DNA of 38,455 nt, taken from Pseudomonadota bacterium. GTDB lineage: Bacteria > Pseudomonadota > Gammaproteobacteria > SURF-13. Each line of letters starts with the position of its first letter. Position 1 is the stretch's first letter. Both the position numbers and the translations under genes were made by a program. The DNA lies in NCBI GenBank assembly GCA_027624315.1, contig JAQBXX010000012.1:1-38455 (forward strand), read 5' to 3'. Positions 1 to 8,737 of the stretch are shown here, in pieces. Below the pieces are notes generated by a model. That model saw only the letters and a program-made list of their open reading frames with translations. It was not told the origin of the DNA and searched no databases.

Positions 1-1
1 T

Positions 2-454
2 CCCGCACCGATGACGGCGCCCGCGGCCCCGGCTGCACCTGCACCGGTTCCCGCACCCGCTGCCGTTCCAGCAGCGCCTGCTCCCGCGCCTGCGGCGGCC
101 GCACCGGCACCGGCAGCACCCGCCGCTGCCTCGGCGGCCACAGAAGCGGCCCCCGCCCCCGCACCGGCATCCTCCGGCGGCGCGCTCGACATGGAGGCCG
201 GCAAGGCGCTCGCCAAGCAGAGCGGCTGTCTCGCCTGTCACAACATCGAGCAGAAGCGCGTCGGCCCGTCATGGAACGATGTGGGCAAGAAATACAAGGG
301 CGACGCGGGTGCGCGTGACAACCTCATCAAGTGGGTGCACGCCGGCGGCACCGGGCGCTGGCAGATGGGCACGATGCCGGCGTATTCGCCGCGCGTGCCG
401 GACGCCGACATCGAGAAACTGGTGGACTTCATGCTCTCGCTGCCCAAGGAGTAG
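2..454 (+). CDS. c-type cytochrome (class I, single CXXCH) with long Ala/Pro-rich linker; probably 5'-truncated by window edge
   Basis: ORF 11..454 and its frame is open to the left edge; 'SGCLACHNIEQKRVGPSW' heme motif and distal Met region 'MGTMPAYSP'; about 50 residues of AP-rich repeat precede the heme domain. Confidence 0.85.
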   Translation, partial: PAPMTAPAAPAAPAPVPAPAAVPAAPAPAPAAAAPAPAAPAAASAATEAAPAPAPASSGGALDMEAGKALAKQSGCLACHNIEQKRVGPSWNDVGKKYKGDAGARDNLIKWVHAGGTGRWQMGTMPAYSPRVPDADIEKLVDFMLSLPKE

Positions 455-504
455 CACATCACGCGGCCCTGTCACGGGGGCGCACACGGAAGCGCAGAAA
501 TATT

Positions 505-535
505 CCCTCCCCCCTTGCCTGCAACAAGGGGAGGG
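505..535. terminator. GC-rich hairpin downstream of cytochrome gene (terminator or dispersed palindrome)
   Basis: ccctccccccttg ... caaggggaggg inverted repeat; no long T-tract. Confidence 0.4.
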
Positions 536-580
536 TGTTGTTGTCCACGGTAGATGGATGACTTAGCCTGGCCAATCTTC

Positions 581-724
581 AGGGCACCTCTAAAAATGCG
601 TCTTTTGTCTTTATGCGGCGTTGAAATCCTGCTCGGAATGCTCATGTACTGGCGTGTACACTCCGCTTCCTCGCAGGCTTTCGCCTTGCCTAAAGACAAA
701 ATCCACTATTTTTAGAGGTGCCCT
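581..724. mobile_element. MITE-like non-autonomous element with about 33-bp imperfect terminal inverted repeats
   Basis: left end agggcacctctaaaaatgcgtcttttgtcttta and right end taaagacaaaatccactatttttagaggtgccct are imperfect reverse complements; flanking TTCA on both sides fits a 4-bp target duplication; no ORF inside. Confidence 0.6.
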
Positions 725-732
725 TCAGACCA

Positions 733-2199
733 ATGCATTCAATGGGGCACAGGACAGTGCGGCTGGCGTACAGGTGTTTGCCTGCGCTTGCAGTTGCCCT
801 GACAGTCAGTCTTCCGGCGGCGGCGGATAGGGCAGACCCTTTTGCCACCGGAGACCTGGTCGCCAAATCCCAGGCCGCCAGCATCAACAGAGCCGCAGCC
901 TCGCCCTGCAATTTCAGTGACGTGGACCAAGCGCCGCTGACGTTGCCCGACGTGGTGGAGCGCGCGCTGTGCAACAATCCGCAAACCCGTGAGGCGTGGG
1001 CGAACGCGCGGGCGCAGGCGGCACAAGTCGGTGTGGGCGAGGCGGCCTTTCTGCCCTCCCTCAGCGCCAGCGGCTCGTTCACACACAACAACACCAGCAG
1101 TACGACCAGCCATCAGGAGAGCGTGGGCCTGTCGCTCACCTATCGGCTGTACGATTTTGGCGGCCGCGACGCCACACTGGAAAATGCCAGACAGGTGCTG
1201 GCCGCGGTCAATGCCACGCAGGACGCCACACTCCAGTCCGTGTTTCTGGCCGCGGTGCAGGCGTACTACCAGCTCTTCGCCACTCAGGCGGCCGTGGATT
1301 CCGCAACCGAGGCGGAGAAATCCAGCCGCGAAAGTTTCAATGCCGCCGCCGCGCGCTACAACGTGGGCAGCGGCACGCCGGCGGACAAATTGCAGACACA
1401 GACCGCCTACTCGCAGGCGGTGCTGAACCGCATCCGCGCCGAGGGCGATGCCAGGAACGCGCAGGGCACGCTCGCCAACGTCATGGGACTCGATGCGAAT
1501 CTGGCGTTTGCCATCACGCCACCGCTGGCGCGCACGCCCGATGCCCGGTTCGAAGGCGATGTTGCGCGCCTGATCGAAGAGGCGCGCAGGAACCGGCCCG
1601 ATCTCGCCGCCGCGGAGGCGCAAATCAAGGCCGCGCAGGCCAACGTTGCGGCGGTGCAGGCGTCCGGCAAGCCCAGCATTTCACTCACCTCCGATCTCAC
1701 TCGCAGCGATACGAGCAGCGCCGGACCGCTCAACAGCGCCGCGCTGGGCGTCGCGGTGAGCATCCCGCTCTTTACCGGCTTCAATACCACATATCGCACC
1801 CAGGCCGCGCAAGCGCAGGTCGAAACCCGCACCGCGCAGCGCGACCGCCTGAGCCAGCAGGTGGCGCTCGACGTATGGAAGGCGTACCAGAACCTGACCA
1901 CGGAAACCCAGTCCCTGAAAACCAGCGCCGACCTGTCGGAGCGCGCAGCGATTGCCCGCGCACTGGTGAACCGTCCGCGTCTCATTCTGGCGGACGAGCC
2001 GACCGGCAATCTCGACACGGCGACCAGCCGCGAGATCATGCATATCTTCACGCGGCTCAACCAAGAGGACGGCATCACCATCCTGCTGGTCACCCACGAA
2101 CACGACATCGCGGCCTACGCCAAACGGCTGGTGCAGTTTGTCGACGGCCGGGTTGTCCACGATGGCGCCGTGACTCATCTCGAAGGGGCGCCTGCATGA
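733..2199 (+). CDS. chimeric ORF: TolC-family outer membrane efflux protein (N-terminal about 400 aa) joined to C-terminal half of a MacB/LolD-type ABC ATPase
   Basis: signal-peptide-like N-terminus, TolC-like repeats up to '[18 protein letters not shown]', then abruptly '[38 protein letters not shown]...[16 protein letters not shown]' (Walker B, D-loop, H-loop). The ORF can also start at GTG 718. Confidence 0.75.
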   Translation: MHSMGHRTVRLAYRCLPALAVALTVSLPAAADRADPFATGDLVAKSQAASINRAAASPCNFSDVDQAPLTLPDVVERALCNNPQTREAWANARAQAAQVGVGEAAFLPSLSASGSFTHNNTSSTTSHQESVGLSLTYRLYDFGGRDATLENARQVLAAVNATQDATLQSVFLAAVQAYYQLFATQAAVDSATEAEKSSRESFNAAAARYNVGSGTPADKLQTQTAYSQAVLNRIRAEGDARNAQGTLANVMGLDANLAFAITPPLARTPDARFEGDVARLIEEARRNRPDLAAAEAQIKAAQANVAAVQASGKPSISLTSDLTRSDTSSAGPLNSAALGVAVSIPLFTGFNTTYRTQAAQAQVETRTAQRDRLSQQVALDVWKAYQNLTTETQSLKTSADLSERAAIARALVNRPRLILADEPTGNLDTATSREIMHIFTRLNQEDGITILLVTHEHDIAAYAKRLVQFVDGRVVHDGAVTHLEGAPA

Positions 2200-3335
2200 C
2201 AGGCGCGATGCTTGCGGAGGCGTGGCATGCGATGGGTGCGAACCGGCTGCGCACGTTTCTCACCATGCTCGGCATGGTGATCGGCGTCGGCGCCGTCATC
2301 CTGATGCTGGCCATCGGCCGCGGCGCGCAGTTTCAGGTGGAGCAGTCCATCGCGTCGATGGGCAGCAATTTGTTCATCATCCTGTCGGGCTCCTCGACCG
2401 CGGGCGGCGTGCGGCTGGGAGGCGGCGCGGCGCCCACCCTTACCCTGGGTGACGCGCAGGCCATCGCGGAGCTGCCCACCATCGCGGCGGTCGCGCCCAC
2501 CGTGCCCGGCGGCGCGCAGATCGTGTACGGCCAAAACAACTGGGGCACGCAGGTGCTGGGCACGACGCCGAGCTATCTCGATGTGCGCGACTGGCGCATC
2601 GAAGCCGGATATCCCTTCACCGACTCGGACGTGCGCTCCGCCACGCGTGTAGCGCTCGTGGGGCAGACCGTCGCAAAGAATCTGTTCGGCGAAGAGGAGC
2701 CGGTCGGCAAGACGATACGTATCAAGCAGAGCCCGTACCTTGTCATCGGGCTGCTCGCGGCGAAAGGGCAGAGCCTGGACGGACGTGATCAGGACGACAC
2801 CATCCTCGTTCCGGTGACCACCGCGCAACGCAAACTCTTCGGCACCCAGTTTCAGGGCACCGTGCGCTTCATCATGGCACAGGCCACCGCGCCGGAGGCC
2901 ATGGCGGGCACGGAACGCGCCATCAACCAGTTGCTGCGCCAGCGCCACCGCCTGCAGGAAGGCACGGACAGCGATTTCACCGTGCGAAATCTCGCCGCGG
3001 TCGCCAACACCGCGGCGGAAACCGCCCGCATCATGTCGCTCATGCTCGGCGCCATCGGCATCCGCATGGCCGTCGGCGCACGCCAGCGCGACATCCTGCT
3101 GCAATTCCTGCTCGAAGCCATCATCATTTCCGTCGTCGGCTGCCTGGTGGGAGTGATACTCGGCGTAGGCGGCGCGGTGCTGGCAAATAAAATCACCGGG
3201 ACCGCCGTAGTCATCACCCTGAGCTCCGTGGTCATGGCGTTCCTCGTCGCCGCTGGCGTAGGCGTCTTCTTCGGATTCTATCCCGCCAACAAGGCCGCCC
3301 GCCTGGAACCCATTGATGCGCTGCGATACCAGTAA
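2196..3335 (+). CDS. MacB-like ABC transporter permease (FtsX/MacB_PCD family), apparently with an internal deletion
   Basis: '[39 protein letters not shown]' N-terminus and '[25 protein letters not shown]...[17 protein letters not shown]' C-terminus; ATGA overlap with the preceding ORF; within ORF 996..3335. Confidence 0.85.
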   Translation: MTGAMLAEAWHAMGANRLRTFLTMLGMVIGVGAVILMLAIGRGAQFQVEQSIASMGSNLFIILSGSSTAGGVRLGGGAAPTLTLGDAQAIAELPTIAAVAPTVPGGAQIVYGQNNWGTQVLGTTPSYLDVRDWRIEAGYPFTDSDVRSATRVALVGQTVAKNLFGEEEPVGKTIRIKQSPYLVIGLLAAKGQSLDGRDQDDTILVPVTTAQRKLFGTQFQGTVRFIMAQATAPEAMAGTERAINQLLRQRHRLQEGTDSDFTVRNLAAVANTAAETARIMSLMLGAIGIRMAVGARQRDILLQFLLEAIIISVVGCLVGVILGVGGAVLANKITGTAVVITLSSVVMAFLVAAGVGVFFGFYPANKAARLEPIDALRYQ

Positions 3336-3395
3336 TGTGGTTCCCCCCGCACCCTTCGCTTCGCTCTTCCCTCCGGGAGAGCCCCTATTTGTTTT

Positions 3396-3476
3396 CCCCT
3401 CTCCCTCTGGGAGAGGGCAGGGTGAGGGAGCGCGAAAATCAGCCCTCATCCTATCCTTCTCCCGGAGGGAGAAGGT
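3396..3476. repeat. two short intergenic palindromes (cccctctccctctgggagaggg and ccttctcccggagggagaagg)
   Basis: read directly; resembles dispersed intergenic palindromes common in proteobacteria. Confidence 0.6.
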
Positions 3477-3608
3477 ATCCGGAAAACAAGAATATTTTAT
3501 GCGCTGCTGAGCTAACGTCTTGATAGCTTGAAAGATGACACGCGAGGGCGCAAAGTGCCGGAATACAAGGCCGCATTTAGGCGGCATATTTCTAGTTATG
3601 CGTAAAAA

Positions 3609-3983
3609 ATGATCACTATCGCAGTAATCTGGTGCCTCATAGGCTTTCTGTTCGGCATACCAAGGTCGAAGGCGAGATATTTTGATGCTCTTGAAGAAAG
3701 AAAATCTTATAAGTCTGTTCTTGGCTGGTGGGATTATTTCGAGATTTGGGTCATTACATTATTTGAACAAGCCAAATGGACAATATTAGGGGTGCTTTCC
3801 GGAATTTCGTACATTGCTTGGTTTTTGCTCGAATTGGCCATAGCAAACAAAAAGGAACTGGAGAAGCCAAGTAATCTCGGTGCAATTGGCTTTAGTATAT
3901 TGGTCTTCATTCTTGGCGCAATCGCGCTCGAAAAAGCAAATGAAGAAAAAATTACACGCAGAAGAAAAGCGCATAACAAGTAG
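3609..3983 (+). CDS. small hypothetical membrane protein, candidate integron cassette ORF
   Basis: 124-aa ORF, AT-richer than surroundings, hydrophobic segments at both ends; stop codon lies inside the attC-like hairpin. Confidence 0.6.
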   Translation: MITIAVIWCLIGFLFGIPRSKARYFDALEERKSYKSVLGWWDYFEIWVITLFEQAKWTILGVLSGISYIAWFLLELAIANKKELEKPSNLGAIGFSILVFILGAIALEKANEEKITRRRKAHNK

Positions 3984-4042
3984 CTTCACCGGACAAAATA
4001 CTCGCTGCGCTCGCATTTTTCCGGTGAGCTAGCGCGGTAGGG
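3971..4042 (+). other. candidate attC recombination site of an orphan integron gene cassette
   Basis: GCATAAC box complementary to GTTATGC at 3595-3601; imperfect hairpin tagcTtcaccggaCaaaat...attttt ccggtgagcta with two same-strand unpaired bases and an unpaired central loop; R' box appears degenerate (gcgcGGTAGGGC). Confidence 0.5.
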
Positions 4043-4119
4043 CGCAATAACCAAAGGGCATTGCGCCGCATGTGTCTTAGGCAACTATCCGGTGCAATGC
4101 GCTCCGTTTATTGCACCCC
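4036..4119. repeat. dispersed inverted repeat (ggtagggcgcaataaccaaagggcattgcgcc / ggtgcaatgcgctccgtttattgcacccc)
   Basis: arms are near-perfect reverse complements. Confidence 0.7.
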
Positions 4120-4161
4120 ACGGCCTATTGCCAAATATGTACATTGTGCATATACTTATGC

Positions 4162-4428
4162 ATGCGCTTTCAATTCGACCCGCGAAAATCCGCTTCAAAT
4201 CTCAAGAAACACGGGGTTTCGTTCGCCGATGCTGAAGGCGTGTTCTTTGATCCGCTGTCCATACACCAGGCAGATTCCGGCGCGGAAGACGAAGAAAGGT
4301 TCGTTGCCGTCGGAATGGGAAGCTCCGGGCAGATTCTGGTGGTAGTGTATACGCTGCGCGGCGACGACATCAGGCTGATTTCCGCGCGCCATGCTACTCA
4401 TCGAGAGGCTATAACCTATGAAACGTGA
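4162..4428 (+). CDS. brnT: BrnT family toxin
   Basis: 'FQFDPRKSASNLKKHGVSFADAEGVFFDP...VVVYTLRGDDIRLISARHATHREAITYE' typical BrnT; overlaps the antitoxin gene. Confidence 0.85.
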   Translation: MRFQFDPRKSASNLKKHGVSFADAEGVFFDPLSIHQADSGAEDEERFVAVGMGSSGQILVVVYTLRGDDIRLISARHATHREAITYET

Positions 4429-4720
4429 ATATGATTTTTCCAAGGGTAAACGCGGCGCGCTGCTTCCGGCAAAGGGCAAAACGCGCATTACCATTTTCAT
4501 CGACGACGCAGTGCTTTCATTATTTCGGGCGCGCGCGGAAAAGGCAGGGACAGGTTATCAAACCATGATGAACGAGGCCCTTCGGGCATTCTTGTCTTCT
4601 CGTGCAGAGGAGCCGCTTACCGAGTCGGTGCTTCGCCAGGTCATTCGCGAAGAAGTACCAAAGCTGTCCCGGCCAGCAACACGCTCAGGCGGACGCGGCA
4701 AACAGCGCCGCGCCGCTTAG
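4418..4720 (+). CDS. brnA: BrnA family antitoxin
   Basis: 'KGKTRITIFIDDAVLSLFRARAEKAGTGYQTMMNEALRAFL' RHH-like BrnA pattern; directly downstream of brnT. Confidence 0.8.
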   Translation: MKREYDFSKGKRGALLPAKGKTRITIFIDDAVLSLFRARAEKAGTGYQTMMNEALRAFLSSRAEEPLTESVLRQVIREEVPKLSRPATRSGGRGKQRRAA

Positions 4721-4746
4721 CTAACAGAAACCTGGGGTCGAGTCTT

Positions 4747-4780
4747 GCAGTGATGCATTTGGTGTGGTGGGCTCACTGCA
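4747..4780. repeat. inverted repeat tgcagtga...tcactgca downstream of brnA
   Basis: perfect 8-bp arms. Confidence 0.4.
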
Positions 4781-4815
4781 TATATGCTCTTCCCCACTTT
4801 AAGCCGGGGAGAGGG

Positions 4816-4873
4816 TTGACAGCCTTCCTGTAATTACTTACCATAAAGTAAGGATTTGTATTATAAGTAAGGA
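4816..4873 (+). promoter_or_regulatory. putative promoter/operator of the AbrB-PIN operon
   Basis: TTGACA at 4816-4821; direct repeats agtaagga at 4847-4854 and 4866-4873 plus partly inverted ttactta at 4834-4840; immediately 5' of ATG 4881. Confidence 0.4.
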
Positions 4874-4880
4874 GATTCCA

Positions 4881-5126
4881 ATGTCCGGCGCACGGCTCAC
4901 CAGTAAAGGGCAAACCACTATCCCGAAAGAAGTAAGGGATTTTCTTCACCTTGAAGCGGGCGACAGGGTGGACTTCATTTTGCTGGATGACGGCAGGGTG
5001 TTGTTGCAGCCTGCTACCAGAGATGTATCCAGTCTCAGGGGTATGTTGCATCGCAAGGGTATGAAGAGCGTTTCCGTTGAGCAGATGAATGCAGCGATAA
5101 GAAAGCGTGCGGCACGCAATACATGA
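4881..5126 (+). CDS. AbrB/MazE-type (SpoVT-AbrB domain) antitoxin
   Basis: 'ARLTSKGQTTIPKEVRDFLHLEAGDRVDFILLDDGRVLLQP'. Confidence 0.88.
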   Translation: MSGARLTSKGQTTIPKEVRDFLHLEAGDRVDFILLDDGRVLLQPATRDVSSLRGMLHRKGMKSVSVEQMNAAIRKRAARNT

Positions 5127-5515
5127 AGGGGCTCGACACCAATATTTTGGTGCGCTACCTGACTCAAGATGAGCCCGATCAGGCGCTGCGCGCTGCGCGC
5201 TTCATCGAGAAGGCGAGTGCAGATGACCGGCTGTTGATTAACAGTGTTGTGCTTTGTGAGTTGGTGTGGGTATTGGAATCCGCCTATGATTTCCATAAGG
5301 AAATCATTGTTGATGTCATCGAGAAAATATTTGCGACCAGCCAATTTGAAATCGAAGACAAGAGCACCGCATGGCTAGCCTTTAATGACTATAAACGACA
5401 TAAAGCCGACTTCGCCGATTGTTTGATCGGCAGGGAAAACTCTGCTTTGGGATGCAGCGAAACAATGACTTTCGATAAAAGGCTTAAGGGGCTGGAGGGA
5501 TTCAAGCTGCTGTAG
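5123..5515 (+). CDS. PIN-domain toxin (VapC-like ribonuclease)
   Basis: 'MKGLDTNILVRYLTQDEPDQ...DFADCLIGRENSALGCSETMTFDKRLK' PIN acidic motifs; 4-bp overlap with antitoxin gene. Confidence 0.9.
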   Translation: MKGLDTNILVRYLTQDEPDQALRAARFIEKASADDRLLINSVVLCELVWVLESAYDFHKEIIVDVIEKIFATSQFEIEDKSTAWLAFNDYKRHKADFADCLIGRENSALGCSETMTFDKRLKGLEGFKLL

Positions 5516-5532
5516 GGAGTGCCGACTGACTT

Positions 5533-5555
5533 CCGGGCGGAGTAAGGCCGCCCGG
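5533..5555. terminator. hairpin ccgggcgg-agtaagg-ccgcccgg after the PIN gene
   Basis: perfect 8-bp stem, 7-nt loop; no T-tract, so possibly not an intrinsic terminator. Confidence 0.35.
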
Positions 5556-5632
5556 TACTCAATCAGCGTGATTTCCCGCGCCGGTAGGGGTGGTTTGGGT
5601 TATAATTTGCCTCCGCAACAAGGTGTTGGACA

Positions 5633-7435
5633 GTGGTTCCTATCTCGCATATTCGCAATTTTTCCATCATCGCTCACATCGATCACGGCAAGTCCACGCT
5701 GGCGGATCGCTTCATCGAGCTTTGCGGCGGGCTGACGGCGCGCGAGATGTCGGCGCAGGTGCTGGATTCGATGGATCTGGAGCGTGAGCGCGGCATCACC
5801 ATCAAGGCGCAGTGCGTGTCGCTCAATTACAAGGCGAGCAACGGCGAGACCTACCTGCTCAATCTCATCGACACGCCCGGCCACGTCGATTTTTCCTATG
5901 AAGTGTCGCGCTCGCTCGCGGCGTGCGAGGGGGCGCTGCTGGTGGTGGATGCGGCGCAGGGCGTGGGCGCGCAGAGCGTGGCCAACTGTTACATCGCCAT
6001 CGAGCAGGGCCTCACGGTGGTGCCGGTGCTGAACAAGGTGGACCTCCCCACGGCGGAGCCGGAACGAGTCATCAAGGAAATCGAAGAGATCATCGGCATC
6101 GAGGCCGAGGCTGCGCTGCACGTGAGCGCCAAGACCGGCCTCGGCGTGAAAGAGGTGCTGGAAGAGGTCATCCGGCTGGTCCCCGCGCCCGGCGGAGATG
6201 CCGCTGCGCCGCTGCAGGCACTCATCATCGATTCCTGGTTTGACAATTTCGTGGGCGTGATTTCGCTGGTGCGTGTGATGCAGGGCCGCATCAGCCCCAA
6301 GGACAAGATCAAGGTGATGTCTACCGGGCGCGCGTTCCAGGTGGAGAAGGTGGGCATCTTCACGCCCAAGCGCACCGAGACGCAGGGGCTAAGTGCGGGC
6401 GAGGTGGGTTATATGATCGCCGGCATCAAGGACGTGAACGGCGCGCCGGTGGGCGATACGCTCACGCACGTTGACCGCCCGGCGCTGAAAGCGCTCGCCG
6501 GTTTCAAGGCGGTGCAGCCGCAGGTGTTCGCGGGGCTGTTCCCGATCGACGCGGAAGATTACGAGGCGTTTCGCGAGGCGCTCGGCAAGCTGAAGCTGAA
6601 CGACGCCTCGCTGCATTACGAACCGGAGACCTCGCAGGCGCTGGGCTTCGGCTTCCGCTGCGGCTTTCTCGGCCTGCTGCACATGGAGATTGTGCAGGAG
6701 CGGCTGGAGCGCGAATATCAGCTCAACCTGATCAGCACCGCGCCCACGGTGGTGTACGAGGTGCTGACCACCAAGGGCGAGGTGCTGCGTGTGGACAGTC
6801 CGTCCAAGCTGCCGCCGCAGAACCAGCTTGCCGAGACGCGCGAGCCGATCATCCGTGCTGACATCTTCGTGCCACAGCAATTTCTGGGCGAAGTACTTGG
6901 TCTGTGCGAGGAAAAGCGCGGCACGCAGAAGAATCTGCAATTTCACGGCAAGCAGGTGTCGCTGTCCTACGATCTGCCCCTGAACGAGGTGGTGATGGAT
7001 TTCTTCGACCGGTTGAAATCTGTGAGCCGGGGCTATGCGTCCTTCAGCTATCAGTTTGACCGCTTTCAGGCCGCGGACCTGGAGCGGCTCGATATTCTCA
7101 TCAACGGCGAGCGCGTGGATGCGCTGTCGCTCATCGTGCACCGCGCGCGCAGCCAGAGCCGCGGGCGCGAACTGGTGGAGAAGATGAAGGAGATCATCCC
7201 GCGCCAGATGTTCGAGGTCGCCATCCAGGCGGCGGTCGGCACGCACGTGATTGCGCGCCAGACGGTGAAGGCGATGCGTAAAAACGTCATCGCAAAATGC
7301 TACGGCGGCGACATCTCGCGCAAACGCAAGCTGCTGGAAAAACAGAAGGCCGGCAAGAAGCGCATGAAGCAGGTGGGCAGGGTGGAAATTCCGCAGGAGG
7401 CATTTTTGGCGGTGCTCAAGGTAGGTAAACGATGA
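5633..7435 (+). CDS. lepA: elongation factor 4 (LepA)
   Basis: '[23 protein letters not shown]' G1 motif; full-length 600 aa; canonical position before lepB. Confidence 0.97.
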   Translation: MVPISHIRNFSIIAHIDHGKSTLADRFIELCGGLTAREMSAQVLDSMDLERERGITIKAQCVSLNYKASNGETYLLNLIDTPGHVDFSYEVSRSLAACEGALLVVDAAQGVGAQSVANCYIAIEQGLTVVPVLNKVDLPTAEPERVIKEIEEIIGIEAEAALHVSAKTGLGVKEVLEEVIRLVPAPGGDAAAPLQALIIDSWFDNFVGVISLVRVMQGRISPKDKIKVMSTGRAFQVEKVGIFTPKRTETQGLSAGEVGYMIAGIKDVNGAPVGDTLTHVDRPALKALAGFKAVQPQVFAGLFPIDAEDYEAFREALGKLKLNDASLHYEPETSQALGFGFRCGFLGLLHMEIVQERLEREYQLNLISTAPTVVYEVLTTKGEVLRVDSPSKLPPQNQLAETREPIIRADIFVPQQFLGEVLGLCEEKRGTQKNLQFHGKQVSLSYDLPLNEVVMDFFDRLKSVSRGYASFSYQFDRFQAADLERLDILINGERVDALSLIVHRARSQSRGRELVEKMKEIIPRQMFEVAIQAAVGTHVIARQTVKAMRKNVIAKCYGGDISRKRKLLEKQKAGKKRMKQVGRVEIPQEAFLAVLKVGKR

Positions 7436-7517
7436 ATACTGATTTCATGCGCGCTTCTGTGATGCAGGCGGCACTGTATGAAGCTGCTCAAGGTAGATAA
7501 ACGATGAATGTTGATTT
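7414..7517. repeat. 72-bp-offset partial duplication of the lepA 3' end / lepB 5' start
   Basis: gctcaaggtaggtaaacgatgaatactgattt (7414-7445) vs gctcaaggtagataaacgatgaatgttgattt (7486-7517), 29/32 identical by eye. Confidence 0.75.
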
Positions 7518-8325
7518 TGCAGCAGTACTGTTAGGCGCGGTGGTGGTGTGCGGTGCCATCTGGGCGGTGGATGCCATGCTGTTCGCGCCGCGCCGGCGTG
7601 CGGAGCTAGCGCGGCTTCGTGCGAGCGCCGCGCCACAGCCTGAGATCGAGCGGCTGGAGCGCGGGCCGGTGCTGGTCGAATACGCCCGCTCGTTCTTCCC
7701 CGTGTTTCTGGCGGTGTTGGTGCTGCGTTCGTTTCTGGTGGAGCCGTTTCGCATACCCTCCAACTCGATGATGCCGACGCTGCTCACCGGCGATTTTATC
7801 CTGGTGAACAAATTCACCTACGGCATACGCCTGCCGGTGGCCGACACAAAAATCATCGACATCAATGAGCCGCAGCGGGGCGACGTGGTGGTGTTCCGCT
7901 ATCCGCTCGACCCCGCAGTGGATTACATCAAGCGCGTGGTCGGCGTGCCGGGCGACCATATCGCCTATTACAACAAGGCGCTTCGGGTGAACGGCCAGCC
8001 CATGCCGCAGGAGGCCATGGGCGTTTATAGTGGCGTGGGCGCGGGCAGCGGCATGACCGGCGCGGACTTGTTGCGCGAGTCACTGAATGGCGTGGTGCAT
8101 CCCATCCTGACCCGCCCCGGCCAAGCCACGCTGGAGGGTGAGTTCACCGTGCCGCCGGGGCAGTATTTCGTGATGGGCGACAATCGCGACAACAGCAACG
8201 ACAGCCGCTACTGGGGCACGGTGCCGGAGCAGAATCTGGTGGGCAAGGCGTTTATGATCTGGATGAATTGGGATGCCTCCAACGGTGGTGTATCATGGGG
8301 GCGCATCGGGTCGGGCATCCGGTGA
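7504..8325 (+). CDS. lepB: signal peptidase I
   Basis: 'FRIPSNSMMPTLLTGDFILVNKFTYG' catalytic Ser region and 'YIKRVVGVPGD' Lys region. Confidence 0.96.
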   Translation: MNVDFAAVLLGAVVVCGAIWAVDAMLFAPRRRAELARLRASAAPQPEIERLERGPVLVEYARSFFPVFLAVLVLRSFLVEPFRIPSNSMMPTLLTGDFILVNKFTYGIRLPVADTKIIDINEPQRGDVVVFRYPLDPAVDYIKRVVGVPGDHIAYYNKALRVNGQPMPQEAMGVYSGVGAGSGMTGADLLRESLNGVVHPILTRPGQATLEGEFTVPPGQYFVMGDNRDNSNDSRYWGTVPEQNLVGKAFMIWMNWDASNGGVSWGRIGSGIR

Positions 8326-8365
8326 TACGTCATTCTCGTTCAATGTGACTCACGAGGGAGAGGCC

Positions 8366-8737
8366 ATGTATAACACCCATACGCAACGCGGCATGTCGTC
8401 AGTCGGGTTTATCATCGTTCTTGCGCTGATCGGATTATTTGTGCTGGTGACGCTCAAGCTGTTTCCGGCCTACATGGAGGGTTTCAAGGTAACGGCCGCG
8501 ATGGAATCGATCAAGAGCCAGCCGGGCATCGGTGAAAAGAGCAAGGGTGAAGTCATCGATATGCTGATAAAACGCCTGGATGTGGATGACGTGGATAACG
8601 TCAAGCCGGGCAATATCGCTGTCCGGCCGCGCGATGGCGGCGGCTTGCTGCTCGGCGTCAAGCATGAAACCAGGGGCACCCTGTTCGGCAACCTCGATTT
8701 CGTAGTGCGCTTCGACAAGAGCGTGGAGTTGCATTGA
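8366..8737 (+). CDS. DUF4845 domain protein
   Basis: N-terminal TM 'GMSSVGFIIVLALIGLFVLVTLKLFPAYMEGFKV'; between lepB and rnc as usual in gammaproteobacteria. Confidence 0.85.
   Translation: MYNTHTQRGMSSVGFIIVLALIGLFVLVTLKLFPAYMEGFKVTAAMESIKSQPGIGEKSKGEVIDMLIKRLDVDDVDNVKPGNIAVRPRDGGGLLLGVKHETRGTLFGNLDFVVRFDKSVELH

Noticed and set aside
996-2195. N-terminal 400 aa of ORF 996..3335
   Set aside because: Out-of-frame reading of the tolC-like gene (Arg/Gly-rich); the real permease starts at 2196
2175-3587. 470-aa minus-strand ORF opposite the permease
   Set aside because: Antisense shadow ORF with no recognisable motif
3490-3595. A second attC site upstream of the cassette ORF
   Set aside because: Contains a short hairpin (gccgcatttaggcggc) before GTTATGC but I could not pair it with a complementary upstream R''/L'' arm
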